Origin: Pleurodeles waltl | Lineage: Eukaryota; Chordata; Amphibia; Caudata; Salamandridae | Direction of reading: 5' to 3' | NCBI RefSeq assembly: GCF_031143425.1 | Contig: NC_090444.1 | Location: 1,536,536,782 to 1,536,600,781 of the forward strand | DNA: 64,000 bases | In this document: one piece after another, positions 45,626-57,649 of the stretch | Position numbering within the stretch: the stretch's first letter is position 1 | Layout: each line of letters opens with the position of its first letter | The notes under the pieces: model-generated | The model's input: only the letters and a program-made list of their open reading frames with translations | What the model was told of the DNA's origin: nothing | Databases searched by the model: none | Program-made: the position numbers and the translations under genes

Positions 45626-46550
45626 GGGCCCTGATTTATACTTTTTAACGCTAAACTGCACTAAAGCAGTTTAGTGTCAAAAAGTATACCGCCGGCTAGC
45701 ACCATCCCAAGACGCTGGCCGGGCGTCATATTTATGGTATGACATTAGCCAGCGGTAAGACCCGGCTAGCGCCTTGAAAAAGGATGATAGCCGGGTGGGA
45801 AAGGTGTGAGGGGAACAGGGAGTCAAAGGATGACGCTAGCACGGGCAGTGGCATAAATACGCCTCTACCCAGACTTAAGTCATTTTGTGACGTTAAAATC
45901 ATATGGACATGACTCCTGTCTTAGTGAAGACAGGAGTCATGCCTCCCAGCAAAATGGCCATGCCCAGGGGACTTATATCCCCTGGGCATGGCCATTGGGC
46001 ACAGTGCCATGTAGGGGGGGGCAAAGTTAGCCCCCCCAAGGCACTTTAAAGGAAAATAAAAAATAAAAACCTGTACTTACCTGTACCTACCTGGGATGGG
46101 GTCCCCGCATCCTTGGCTGTCCTCCTGGTGTGGGTGGAGGTGGGTGGGGGTGTCCCTGGTACCAGGGAAGGGCACCTGTGGGCTCTTTCCATGGTCTCTG
46201 ACCATGAAAACATGCCCACAGGTCCCCCAATGCCTGCCTATACCCAGGTGTTAAATAATGGCACTAGGCAAGCTTAGCGACATTATTTAAGGCCCCCATC
46301 CCTCTGTGCTTGATTTTAGCACAGGGGCTAAATATGGCAGTAAGTCCATATTGTTATTTTTGAGCTGGGAATGCCTACCCTGCATCTCATTGAAGCAAGG
46401 TAGGTTTCCACGTCCAAAGCATGGCTTTAACTCCATTACTTTGGCGCTAGACGTGTCTAGTGACAAAGTATAAATACAGAGTTAGGTTTGTGCTGAATTA
46501 GCCTCACAAAAATGACGCTAATTCAGTGCAAACCATGTATAAATATGCCC
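45626..46550. mobile_element. Harbinger-like MITE (about 925 bp), GGGCCCTGATTTATAC ends
   Basis: The left end GGGCCCTGATTTATAC and the right end read inward GGGCATATTTATACATGG are inverted. Next inside the right end, AATTAGCGTCATTTTT mirrors the GCGCTA-type words of the left part. The interior has two strong hairpins: GACTCCTGTC/GACAGGAGTC (45910-45937) and CATGCCCAGGGG/CCCCTGGGCATG (45959-45988). The triplet CTT or TTG/TTA may be the duplication. Confidence 0.65.
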
Positions 46551-47208
46551 TTAAGTGTAACTAGTTTTCCATGTTTTGTTTATTTTACAGGCAGAGAGCA
46601 ATAGAAAGATTGTTCCATATCTACATCAGAAAGTCTACTCAAGTTGAATTTGTTTCAATGATCGTTTTAGACAGGGTACCTAGGGATACAAAGGGAGTGA
46701 AGGAGCTATAGATTGAGTGAGTGAGAGAGAGTGTGATAGATTGAAAAAGGCGGAAGGACGGGGCAAAGACAGGGAGAGCTCTCAACTCTGAAAGCTCTCC
46801 AGAATGAAAGTCCTAAAAGTAAAAGAGGAGTATTCTTAGTTTCCAGACTGTAGACGGCCTCCCATCTAAAAATTTAACATATAGATTCCTTGCCTAATGT
46901 CTGGTGCCACACAATAGTGCAGTAATGTTTTGCCCTCGCCTATTGTTCCATTTAACAGTACCTGACAGCCTTTGCATATCTTGACTATTCCTATCCTAAT
47001 AACAATTAAGAAAACAAAAAATGAGCACTGCGATTAATTATTTTAGTTATGCATAATGACGCGAAACAATTATTTCATGTATGTCAGAAGGCTGTACAAA
47101 CATGCTAATCATCCTTAAGCATTTTAACAATTCCATCAGAAGTCCGCGGATTATGCGCCAAAAATCTTTGCGTGTAGGGACACCCTTGTTTGAGGGTTTA
47201 ACCTTCAG
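46551..47208. other. unassigned stretch
   Basis: Nothing recognised up to the first 5' unit of the LINE. Confidence 0.4.
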
Positions 47209-48307
47209 TCACCAGGCAGGTCGCTCCCCCCATCTGCCACGCAGCCCCCTGTGGGTTGAACCTCCATTGCCGCTTTTGCCGCCTGACTACTCGCTCCCTT
47301 TTTTATTCTGTACCCCTGCGCTTGGCTTCTGTGCCACTTTGTTTTTTCATTCTGTGCCCCTGTTTTTTGCTTTCTGTACCCCTGTGCTCTGTTGTCCCTC
47401 TCCCGCCGTCTTTTCCTGCCGTTATTTCCCCGGGTTTTCCCCGGGGTTTCCCCTCGCCGCTGAGCCCCTGCTGCCCCGCCCCCTTCTCTCCCATTGGCTG
47501 CCCCGCTCCCACCTCCCAGCTGCTCCTCCCCCCTCTGCCCTCATATGGAGGCCGCGAAGCGGTGGTAGAGGGAGACCTTTGACCCTGTCACCAGGCAGGT
47601 CGCTCCCCCCATCTGCAACGCAGCCCCCTGTGGGTTGAACCTCCGATGCCGCTTTTGCCGCCTGACTACTCGCTCCCTTTTTTGTTCTGTACCCCTGCAC
47701 TTGGCTTCTGTGCCACTTTGTTTTTTCATTCTGTGCCCCTGTGTTTTGCTTTCTGTACCCCTGTGCTCTGTTGTCCCTCTCCCGCCGTCTTTTCCCGCCG
47801 TTGTTTTCCTGGGTTTTCCCCGTGTTTTTCCCTCGCCGCTGAGCCCCTGCTGCCCCGCCCCCTTCACTTCCATTGGCCGCCCCGCTCCCACCTCCCAGCT
47901 GCTCCTCCCTCCCTCTGCCCTCATATGGAGGCTGCGAAGCGGTGGTAGAGAGCGACCTTTGACCCTGTCACCAGGCAGGTCACTCCCCCCATCTGCCACG
48001 CAGCCCCCTGTGGGTTGAACCTCCGTTGCCGCTTTTGCCGCCTGACTACTCGCTCCCTTTTTTATTCTGTACCCCTGCGGTTGGCTTCTGTGTCACTTGG
48101 TTTTTTCATTCTGTGCCCCTGTGTTTTGCTTTCTGTACCCCTGTGCTCTGTTGTCCCTCTCCCGCCGTCTTTTCCCGCCGTTTTTTCCCCGGGTTGTTCC
48201 CTCGCCGCTGAGCCCCTGCTGCCCCACCCCCTTTACTCCCATTGGCCGCCCCGCTCCCACCTCCCAGCTGCTCCTCCCTCCCTCTGCCCTCATACGAAGG
48301 CTGCCAA
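47209..48307 (+). repeat. three tandem 380-bp 5' units (promoter-type monomers) of the LINE
   Basis: TCACCAGGCAGGTC begins units at 47209, 47588 and 47968, steps of 379 and 380 bp. Units 1 and 2 are complete; unit 3 runs into the coding region at about 48300, where CATATGGAGG of the earlier units becomes CATACGAAGG. Each unit is C/T-rich with GC boxes (CCCGCCCCC type) and lacks a TATA box. Open frames across the units are accidental. A promoter role is inferred from position. Confidence 0.85.
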
Positions 48308-51300
48308 ATGGCCGAGTGCAGCGGACGCGCCGCTGGCGCGCCTAAGGCAAGCCCGTCTGCGCCCGTCCGCGTCTGGACCGCACCCAGCACCAGAACCCCT
48401 GGAACCCGCACCCCCCGCAACACCAGACTGCACTATGACGCAAGCACCCTCCACGCACTCAACACCAGACGAGACCACCCCTGCTACCGGGCCACCCCGA
48501 AACACACCCAGGGGCCTTTCACCTGCCGTAACTGCAGATTCACCAGCATCCAACCCTCCACACCACCAGCCAGAGAACCCAACCACCTCCGCTGCATCCT
48601 TCTCAACACCCGCTCCGCTCGCAAGCACGCCATCGAACTCTGGGACCTCCTAGACTCCACCGCCCCCGACATTGCCTTCCTGACGGAGACCTGGCTGAAC
48701 GCCACCTCAGCACCAGACATCGCCATAGCCATCTTACAGGGCTACAAGATCTCCCGCAGAGACCGCACCAACGGAGTGGGAGGAGGAATCGGCATCATCC
48801 ACAAAGACTCCATCAAAATCTCAACCAACACCGATGACACACTCACCACCGCCGAGCACATGCACTTCCGGATCCACACCGACCCCAACACCACCCTCAG
48901 AGGAACTCTCATCTACAGACCTCCCGGACTCCGCCCACAGTTCAGTGACACCATCGCCGACCTCATCAGCACCCACGCCCTCGCTTCCACGGACTACATC
49001 CTCCTCGGGGACCTGAACTTCCACCTCAAGAACAACAACGACGCCAACTCCACCGCCCTGATCGACAACCTCGCAAACCTCGGACTCAAACAGCTCGTAA
49101 CGACACCTACTCACACCACTGGAGACACGCTCGGCCCCATCTTCTCTGCAAGCCCCCACGTCTCCTTCAACCACACCACCAAACCACACTGGACCGACCA
49201 CAGATGCGTCCACTTCACCTTCAGAAAACCCACCACACACCACCGCACCCAACAGCTACCACGCTGCTGCTGGGGCAAGGTCACCGAGGACCAACTGACT
49301 ACCGCCCTCGCCCTGAGACCACCCACCGACCCAGACACCGCTGCGACCAACCTCACACAGTGGATCAACGACTGCACCAACACCCTCGCCCCTCTCAAGA
49401 CCTCTACAACCAACCACACCAACAAGAAAGCCGCCTGGTTCACCGAGGACCTCCGAATCTCCAAGCACACCTGTCGGAAGCTGGAGAAGAAATTGCTCCA
49501 CAACCGAACACCAGACAACCACACAGCCCTCAAGAGCGCCACCCGCAGACACCACCAACTCATCAGGACCGCCAAGAAGACCGCCTTCAAGGACCGCCTA
49601 GACAACAACGCACATAACACCAAAGAGCTCTTCAGCATCGTGAAAGAACTTTCCAACACCAACGACATCCCGCCATCTCAAGACCTGTGCGACTCCCTGG
49701 CCACCTTCTTCCACCGCAAGATCACCGACATCCACAACAGCTTCAACTCCGACCCCCCGCACCCACCACCGAGTCCATCACCCCTGCGACTACCACTCGC
49801 ACCAGTCACCTGACCGTCTGGTCCAGCGTCAGCGATGAAGACACCATCAAAACCATGAACTCCATCCACTCCGGATCCCCATCGGACACCTGCCCTCACC
49901 ACGTCTTCAACAAAGCCAGTGCAACCATCGCGCCCCACCTCCGGAAAACAATCAACTGTTCCTTCGAGACAGCAACATTCCCAGAAAGCTGGAAGCACGC
50001 CGAGATCAACGCCCTTCTGAAGAAGCCCAAGGCGGACCCCAAGGACCTCAAGAACTTCCGGCCCATCTCCCTGATCCCTTTCTCGGCAAAAGTGACCGAG
50101 AAGATTGTCAACAAACAGCTGACCCGCTACCTCGAAGTTAACAACATCCTGGACCCTTCCCAATCTGGTTTCCGCAGTAACCACAGCACTGAGACCGCCC
50201 TCATCGCCGCCACTGATGACATCCGGACCCTGATGGACAAAGGAGAAAGAGCCGCCCTCATCCTCCTGGACCTATCAGCAGCCTTTGACACGGTCTGCCA
50301 CCGCACCCTATCAGCACGCCTCCATGACGCCGGTATCCAAGAGAAGGCCCTGGCCTGGACCACATCCATCCTCTCCGGCAGAACCCAGAGCGTCCGCCTC
50401 CCACCCTTCTGCTCCAAAACCACAGAGATCATCTGCGGCGTCCCACAGGGATCCTCCCTCAGCCCGACACTGTTCAATATCTACATGGCCCCCCTCGCCC
50501 ACGTCGCATGACAACACAACCTCAACATCATCTCCTACGCCGACGACACCCAGCTGACCATATCCCTCACCGAAGATCCCCACACCGCCAAAGCTAACCT
50601 CCACCGAGGAATGAAGGCCGTAGCCAACTGGATGAAGGACAGCAGACTGAAGCTGAACTCAGACAAGAAGGAGGTCCTCATTCTCGGACCCACCCCATCA
50701 GCCTGGGACGACTTTTGGTGGCCCACGTCACTAGGCACAGCCCCGGAACCCACGGACCACACACGCAACCTGGGGGTCATCCTCGACTCCACTCTCTCCA
50801 TGACCAGGCAAGTCAACGCCGTCTCCGCGTCCTGCTTCAACACCCTCCGTATGCTCTGCAGGATCTTCAAATGGATCCCCCTCGACACGAGAAAAACTGT
50901 TACCCAGGCCCTCATCACCAACAGACTCGACTACGGGAACGCCCTCTACTCAGGAACTACAAACAAGCTCCTGAGACAACTCCAACGCATCCAGAATGCA
51001 TCGGCCCGACTCATCCTCGTCCCCCGCCGCAGCCACATCACACTCCACCTGAGAGGCCTGCACTGGCTCCCCGTCAACAAAAGGATCACCTTCAAGCTCC
51101 TGATCCACGCACACAAAGCACTGCACAACACCGGACCCACCTACCTCAACAACCGACTCAGCTTCCACACCCCCACACGAAGCCTCCGCTCAGCCAACCT
51201 CGCCCTCGCCACAGTCCCCCGCATCCGAAAAACCACCGGCGGCGGCAGATCCTTCTCCTACCTCGCCGCCAAGACCTGGAACACTCTCCCCACCATCCTA

Positions 51301-51363
51301 CGACAGACCCAGGACCTGCTGGCCTTCAGAAGACTCCTCAAGACCTGGCTCTTCGACCAGTAG
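48308..51363 (+). pseudogene. LINE ORF2: AP endonuclease and reverse transcriptase, two breaks
   Basis: From ATG at 48308 about 1018 codons run to TAG at 51361-51363. Endonuclease motifs appear in order: LLNTRSARKH (residues about 97-106), TETWLN (about 125), GVGGGIG, LLGDLNFHL (about 232) and TDHRCV (about 297); the usual GHTLD motif reads GDTLG. Reverse transcriptase follows: FRPISLIPFS, GFRSNHSTETAL, LLDLSAAFDTV (first catalytic Asp), GVPQGSSLSPTLFNIY and YADDTQL with the Asp pair near 50536, then the L2-type C-terminus (LGVILDSTLS, RLDYGNALY, LHWLPV, KTWNTLP). Breaks: a frame change in a C-run near 49750-49758, and TGA at 50509-50511, the outcome expected from a CpG mutation in an Arg codon. 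It would nick DNA and copy its RNA at the nick; this copy cannot. Confidence 0.9.
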
Positions 51364-51451
51364 CACCCCCCCTCCACAGCGCCTTGAGACCCTCGTGGGT
51401 ATGTAGCACGCTTTACAAATGCAGTGATTGATTGATTGATTGATTGATTGA

Positions 51452-52191
51452 ATGGGTCAGAAGGTAGTGCTACTTTACTTTGACAGTGTGGAGGATTTTA
51501 TTTCTTATTTCAAGGTTTTAAGCCTTTTTTAAAATAAGAGGAGGGATTCGATAAAATTGAAATCAGGGAGAAAGAATGCGACACAGTCAAACTGCTGTTA
51601 ACGCGAACATAAGGGAAATGGAAGAAAACAATGCAGTTAGGAGAAAACTACCTACCTGTCGCTTATTTTAAGCTTATGACAGAATAAGGAAGGGGCCAGC
51701 TTGAGATATGTGTCAGTGTTACACTATCTCCAAGGGGCCATTGTGCTGTCACTAAATGCCTTAAATGAATTACTATAAGCTGCCATTGATATGTTCACAT
51801 TTAAAGTCAAACTATGATGTCAGAACTTGCATATAATAAGAAAATAAGTTATAGGCATGTATGTAAAGAGTTTGCTCCTTCAAAGTATTAACTATGTATC
51901 CCTTCTCATCAGGATTTACAAAAATCTTCTGTTCATTTTTTAAAATCTTGTTATTAAATTTGTTTTAAATCAGAGATAGAAAGGTTTTTAAAACTATACA
52001 TTACTCGAGTAAAAAGCTGACCAAACACAGTATTTCACAATCAATTACAGGACACATTAATTCAAAATGACAACATCATGTCATCCCGCACATTACTTTT
52101 ATCTCTTTTCTTGGGTACCTTCCAAGTCATGTATCAGATAGAGAATTAGATAAATGCTACATGGATCTACTACAGCTCTTCTAACAACTTA
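51452..52191. other. unassigned stretch
   Basis: No supported feature apart from the TTA at 52189-52191 that is the left duplication of the next MITE. Confidence 0.4.
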
Positions 52192-52820
52192 GGCCCTGAT
52201 TCTAAGCTTGGCGGGCGGCGGTAGCCGCCCGCCAAGCGGGAACCGCCAGAAGACCGTACCGCGGTCAAAAGACCGCGGCGGTCATTCTGGGTTTCCCACT
52301 GGGCTGGCGGGCGACCGCCGAAAGTCCGCCCGCCAGCCCAGCGGGAAACACCCTTCCCACGAGGAAGCCGGCTCAGAATGGAGCCGGCGGAGTGGGAAGG
52401 TGCGACGGGTGCAGTTGCACCCGTCGCGAATTTCAGTGTCTGCAAAGCAGACACTGAAATTCATTGTGGGGCCCTCTTACGGGGGCCCCTGCAGTGCCCA
52501 TGCCACTGGCATGGGCACTGCAGGGGCCCCCAGGGGCCCCACGACACCCCATACCGCCATCTTGTTCCTGGCGGGCGAACCGCCAGGAACAGGATGGCGG
52601 TATGGGGTGTCAGAATCCCCATGGCGGCGCAGCAAGCTGCGCCGCCATGGCGGATTACCATGGGCAGCGGAAAGTCGCCGGTACACCGCCGGCTTTCCGC
52701 TTCTGGCCGCGGCTGTACCGCCGCAGTCAGAATGCCCGGCGGAGCACCGCCAGCCTGTTGGCGGTGCTACCGCCAACCTCCGCCCTGGCGGTATTTACCG
52801 CCAGGGTCAGAATGACCCCC
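52192..52820. mobile_element. Harbinger MITE (629 bp) with TTA duplication
   Basis: It starts GGCCCTGATTCTAAGC and ends GGTCAGAATGACCCCC, with TTA on both sides (52189-52191 and 52821-52823). Its right end is nearly identical to the right end of the 9.4-kb Harbinger element (GGTCAGAATGACCCCC). The interior is a chain of GGCGGT/ACCGCC palindromes, including a long stem around 52490-52545 (CAGTGCCCATGCCACTGGC) and another around 52545-52610. Confidence 0.88.
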
Positions 52821-52823
52821 TTA

Positions 52824-53289
52824 GTGTCTCAAAGGGCAGTCAACTAATATAATTATCAGTTGAATTAGAAGGTTTAAGTTGTTGTGAAGAGCCCATAAGA
52901 TCCAAAAGTAAATTATACCTTCTCAGAGAAAAAGAAGAGCTATAGGTGTCTCTCAGCTGTACCGCTAAGTGATGCTCATGAGGGTAAGGGTGTTAACAAC
53001 CCCGAAATTACTACATACTGATATTTGCAGCAAACTAATATCTACCATATGTGACTGTCATACAGCTAATATGAATAGGATTTATCACAATACTTATTGA
53101 TAACAAAGTGAACAAAATGGATAGAAGGAGGAATGCTAGAAAACCCCCAAACATATTTTATCACACATCCTCAATCAATTTACCGGAATCCATCCTAAAT
53201 TATGATTAGCTAAATTATGGTTTAGTCATCTTTGAATGTTTGATGCTAAGTCATCTAAATATCCCACGCACATTTATGGCATCAGGCTT
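52824..53289. other. unassigned stretch
   Basis: Nothing recognised. Confidence 0.4.
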
Positions 53290-54950
53290 TGTAAGAAAAT
53301 TGATTATTATTTGGGGGAGGCATTTGCCTACCTTAAGGAATAATAACCTTTCTCATCAGGGTGAACACTCAAAGTCACTAAATTGACCTGAGCTCAACCC
53401 TCTGGTAGTTATGGCACAGCGGAGACAGGTCAGCTTAGGGCATGGTGCCTTATTTATGCAGTGCCAAAACAGTACTAAAGTCAAAATACCAACTAATTAA
53501 AACCCCAAACCAATTTAGGAAATGCATTAAAATGTTATCAACAAAATGTCACACAAATAACAAAAATCCAATGAGAGGAATTGGAGCTATGAATTTCTAC
53601 AATTTTAAGTAGAACTAGTAGCAAAAAATAATAAAGCAATAGGTGCCAATGATAGTCTATGGGAGTGCTAGACTGGGACTTAGGCATGATTTGAGCCCAA
53701 CCATGATAGATTCACCAAGTGGCTTGATTCCACTGAAAGTCTGGATGTTGCAAAGTTTGAAAAAGTTCCACTTCAGAAAGGGACTTTGATGCTTTTTTGA
53801 AGAAAAGCATTGACATTTCTTCCACGTCTAACATGGAATGGGACTTTATCCCTGATTGAGAGGACGCCGTACGTGGAAGGCTGATGAAGTTGTAGCTGCT
53901 GCTGTGGAAATGAAAGACAGATAACTGAAGCAGGTTGGTCCAGCTGATGCTCTGGAGCATTAGCTCCCAACCTGTGGTCCGTAAATTCTCCTCAGGGTGT
54001 CCCCAACCACTTAGAAAATTCAATAATATTAACAGATTAGGTCCCAAGCATTCAGTAATGACTCAGGGGGGGAGTCCCCGGATTCAAATAATGGTTCAGT
54101 GGGGTCTCTGGGTTCCAGAATTGATAAAGTGGGGGTCCACAGAAGTCAAAAGGTTGGGAACCACTGCTCTGCAGCTTAGAAGATTTCTCACAGGAAAAGT
54201 CCCAACAAAGAATGGTACTTTGCCATTTATTCAGGGGTGCAAATATTTCTATATGGGACACAGATTAAATTCAGTCCAATCCTGTGGAACTGCTAGTAGA
54301 TACTTATCTAGGTGGGTCCTGCTGAAGCTCTGGAGGAAAAGTTCTCAAAAATCTTCAGACTTTTTTCTCATGCCCAAACCACCACAGGAGTGCACATTTA
54401 AGGCCCCCAGTACTTCGGGGGTGAGGAGGGGGCCCTTAGAGACTCTCAGTGTGTCAGCCAAAAGCCACTAGCAAATCCCAGTCCAGGTCCAGTTACCAAT
54501 GGTGAACTGAGTACTTCAGGAAAAAGGCAGGCGTCTTGAAGCTTGCTGCAACCCTCTAGCTACATAGGAGGTCAGCTAACTGGCCCTAAAGTCAACTTCC
54601 CATGGGTATAGGGAGAACAGGTCTAGTCCTTCAGGGCTCCTCTTCTGTAGAAGAACTCAAGCCTTTCTCCTACCATCCAAGGTAATGCTTCCATCATTTG
54701 GGCAAACACCATTGGCAAGAGGGTGTAGGACCATCTGTTCCCTTTTGTATTGGTAGGACATCAGCTATCACAATGTTATTACAGACAAGAGTTACCTAAA
54801 AACGTCAAGCCTTCTTCTTTGGATAAAGCCCTTGATGAGTCCCAACAAACCCAGGCATCTTCAACCTCGTTGCAAACACAAGGAAATTAGCAACAATTGT
54901 TACATTGACGTTAGTTCAAGAATACATAATTTGTGAGTCATATTCATGAC
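53290..54950 (-). repeat. old LTR related to the gag-only element family (minus strand, end uncertain)
   Basis: It starts (plus strand) TGTAAGAAAATTG, like TGTAAGAAATTTGG at 62091. It then follows the same order of words as 58930-60669: CAGGGTGAAC, AAAGTCACT, TTGACCTGAGCTCAACCCT and GTTATGGCACAG. Similarity fades after about 54500 and the stem-loop end is not found, so the right limit is approximate. A hAT MITE is inserted at 53958-54166. Confidence 0.4.
53958..54166. mobile_element. hAT MITE (209 bp) with 8-bp duplication
   Basis: The left end CATTAGCTCCCAACC and the right end read inward CAGTGGTTCCCAACC match at 12 of 15 places and have the CAGTGG start of hAT elements. Flanks CTCTGGAG (53950-53957) and CTCTGCAG (54167-54174) differ at one base. 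Confidence 0.85.
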
Positions 54951-57221
54951 AAATTAGGTTTAATGCTAAATCATTTGCTTGGGGCAAGTATGCTCCAAGG
55001 AGTAATACACAACAGGAGATGAAGTCTTAGTGGTTACCAAATAGGAGACAGATCTTTGTTCTTTTTGCCATATTTGCTGACTGCCAGTTGACAGGGCAAT
55101 ATGGTAAAGTCAGAGGAAGGCTTACATGAATGCTAAGAAATATAGGGAGAAGTCCAACATCAAACAAGAAGGCCACATTTGAAAGGTGTGCTGAGTTTTA
55201 GTTCTCTGGGTCTCATCTTCTAAGGGTATCATCTTCTAAATGTTAAACTTGGGTTAGATACCTCCTGATCTGCACAGCCATACTGCCTTTGCCCTGTGTG
55301 CAATGTTCTGGCTGGCATGTGCCTTGACACTTGGCTGTGATCACCACCGAGTCACCAGCAAGCAGGTGATATGTGACCCCTCCTTTGCCAACCATTCCTC
55401 AATGCCATCATTATAATCAGTTAATTCCCTGACAAAAATTAGAGGTTCTAAACTTTAAGAAGTTAGCCCAGCAAGCTATCCTGTAAGGCCTTCTTTAACT
55501 TTGGGTATCTCAATTCAACAACTGCAGCAATACCTTTTGCATAGCTAGATAAACAATACAGCACCTTGTACAAATCATGGTACCTGATAGTTTATGTGTC
55601 CTTTTTATACACATTTTATTTCACATACCCATGGAATTTCTGTTAAACATGTATACTACAATTTAACAAAACAGTGGCTGATAAGCTGAATACTAACTAC
55701 CAAAAGATAGGTTAAACAGAGAAAACAAAAACTTCAGTAACTGTTTACATTCTGTAGGATGGCTACGTAGCATAAGGTTCGATTACTAATAATGCTATAG
55801 GAATTCTTTCCAAATGGCATCAAAATGACTATATTATATTACCAGAATTGTATAAGACATATTTTTGACAGTAGCTAAGTAGGCATGTCTATTACCCAAA
55901 TATTATTAATTATTTATAAATCTACATTTCAATTTCCTTAAGATACATTTTCTCCAAAACATTTGGGGAATTGGCAGACCAAAGCTTCTCGTGCTTGTAT
56001 CTGTTTTTTTTTTTTTAAAGTAAAATTGCCAGAAAACAGTCACAATTCATCTTTAATTTTTACATACTGTAATTGTCAATGTGCATATACATTTTTCTTG
56101 TAATAAATGTGTATAATATAGTCAATAAAAAAAATTTAAAAAAATGAAGTCACTTCAATTCTTGCTCTTATGTCATTTTTCTTTATTTTGTCTCTGGATT
56201 TTGAAGCTAGATATTTCTGTGCAAAGGCAGTTTCCTCATAACTCTGTGGTAGATAGATGTGATTATTTAATTGCACTTCTTTGTACCAGAATGCTTTCTG
56301 ATTCTCCCTTGCTCTGTGGCATTCTTTCAAATTCCCAATAGATTGTTAAATATCATCTTCTGCTGGGAGAACCATACCTTTGTTTCCAAATCATCTATTA
56401 TCACCTTTTATTTACTGTTTCATAAGTGATAATCTGACCACACAATGATGTTTTAAAAGCATCTAAAACTATTACAGAATCTGACGACCTTATATTCCTA
56501 TCAAATAAATCATTTATAAAACTAATAACGTCTCTTATTGAAATGTAATTTTCCAGCAATAATCTGTGAAATTTCCATCTTTTACTTTGGGTGTTACGGT
56601 AATATTCAGGTTGATTACAGGATGGTCAGAAAAAACATTATGAAAAATAACTAGTCATTACTCTTCAGGGTTAGGAAAGAAGAAAAAAACTCTAACTGGG
56701 CAGCCAATATGTATTTAAGAGATAAGCATGTGAACTCTTTTTTTGCTCTGGGTATTCTCTCCTCCAGTGGTCATAAATAATTACATCTCTTAAAATATTG
56801 AGACTCCCTTTGCTCTGCAATTTCTCATTCTCTTAGGATTCAATTAGGAGGAACATAGCAATAGTTTGTAAATAAAATGAAAACAGCCTGATGATTATTT
56901 CACCTCTTAAAGGGGCCATGGAAAAAAGCAGATGTTTATACAAGATTGGCTCTACCTCTTTGAGGGTATACATATTTACAAATATAATATTCCTACAATT
57001 AACTAAATAATTTAACCAAAACCATTTTCCTCCAAGATCTGCCTCATAGTTGTGAATTTTTAAATGCATTCTTTTTAAAAAGTATTGCGATCCCTTTGTA
57101 TGCTGCAGTTGCGAAGCAGAAGAAGCAATATTTGGCTCAGTGTTTCAACATACTGAAATCACTTACACGTGCTACAGGAACGTTTGTTACATCAGACTTG
57201 TGTATATTAGTCCACAATTCT
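54951..57221. other. unassigned AT-rich stretch
   Basis: No gene or bounded repeat recognised. There is a T-run near 56005-56020 and A-rich DNA near 56125-56150. Confidence 0.4.
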
Positions 57222-57300
57222 ATCACCCTGAACTGCAACCGCCCTCCCCTTAGTGCCTTGAGACTCTTATGGGTGATTAGCTGCACTCTAGAAGAACCTG
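57222..57300 (+). repeat. 3'-end fragment of an L2-type LINE
   Basis: GCCCTCCCCTTAGTGCCTTGAGACTCTTATGG and the GCACTCTAGAAG after it align with the 3' UTR of the LINE at 51370-51415 (CCCTCCACAGCGCCTTGAGACCCTCGTGG). The tail is lost. Confidence 0.55.
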
Positions 57301-57356
57301 AATAACGTCTTTTCATTGGGAATATTTAACATTGCTGTATTGAGAAAAAAAGACTA

Positions 57357-57528
57357 GGGCCCTTATTATGACCTTGATGGAGGGGTTTCCTCCATCACGA
57401 ATGTGACGGATATCCCGTCCACCTTATTACGATGTCCCTTGAATATAATGGGATCGTAATAGGGCGGACGGGATATCCATCACATATGTGATGGAGGAAA
57501 CCCCTCTGTCAAGATCATAATAAGGCCC
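57357..57528. mobile_element. palindromic MITE (172 bp), GGGCCCTTATTATGA ends
   Basis: The left arm GGGCCCTTATTATGACCTTG and right arm (inverted) GGGCCTTATTATGATCTTG continue through GAGGGGTTTCCTCCATCAC, so the element folds end to end around about 57443. It is flanked by TA on both sides; CTA is also possible as a 3-bp duplication. Confidence 0.8.
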
Positions 57529-57649
57529 TATGTTTCTTGCTCCCACATCTTATATGAAACTTTTTCTATTGATAACCCTTCCTATCAAAAGAGTAATGCC
57601 TTCCAAATATTTTTCCTTTTAATCTATTGGCATGAATGTCCCTATAGAG

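Larger units (their letters stand above)
47209..51451 (+). mobile_element. L2-type LINE with tandem 5' units and (ATTG)n tail
   Basis: The layout is that of a non-LTR retrotransposon: tandem GC-rich 5' units (47209-48307), one long endonuclease/reverse-transcriptase frame (48308-51363), a short 3' UTR (CCTTGAGACCCTCGTGGG ... CGCTTTACAAATGCAG) and a tail of about seven TGAT/ATTG units (51424-51451). Tails of this type after a GCTTTACAAAT-like end are typical of the L2 clade. A fragment of the same 3' end is at 57222-57300. No convincing flanking duplication is seen, which is common for L2. Confidence 0.85.

Noticed and set aside
47081..48018. Frames of 100-185 codons, Pro/Leu/Cys-rich, both strands
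   Set aside because: They repeat with the 380-bp LINE 5' units and show no LINE ORF1 motif (no zinc knuckle, RRM or esterase residues).
48015..48653. 212-codon frame as a possible LINE ORF1
   Set aside because: Its second half overlaps the start of the endonuclease frame in another frame and it has no ORF1 domain; likely accidental in GC-rich DNA.
53935..54471. 178-codon plus-strand frame
   Set aside because: It crosses the hAT MITE insertion and the old LTR, so it joins unrelated sequences.
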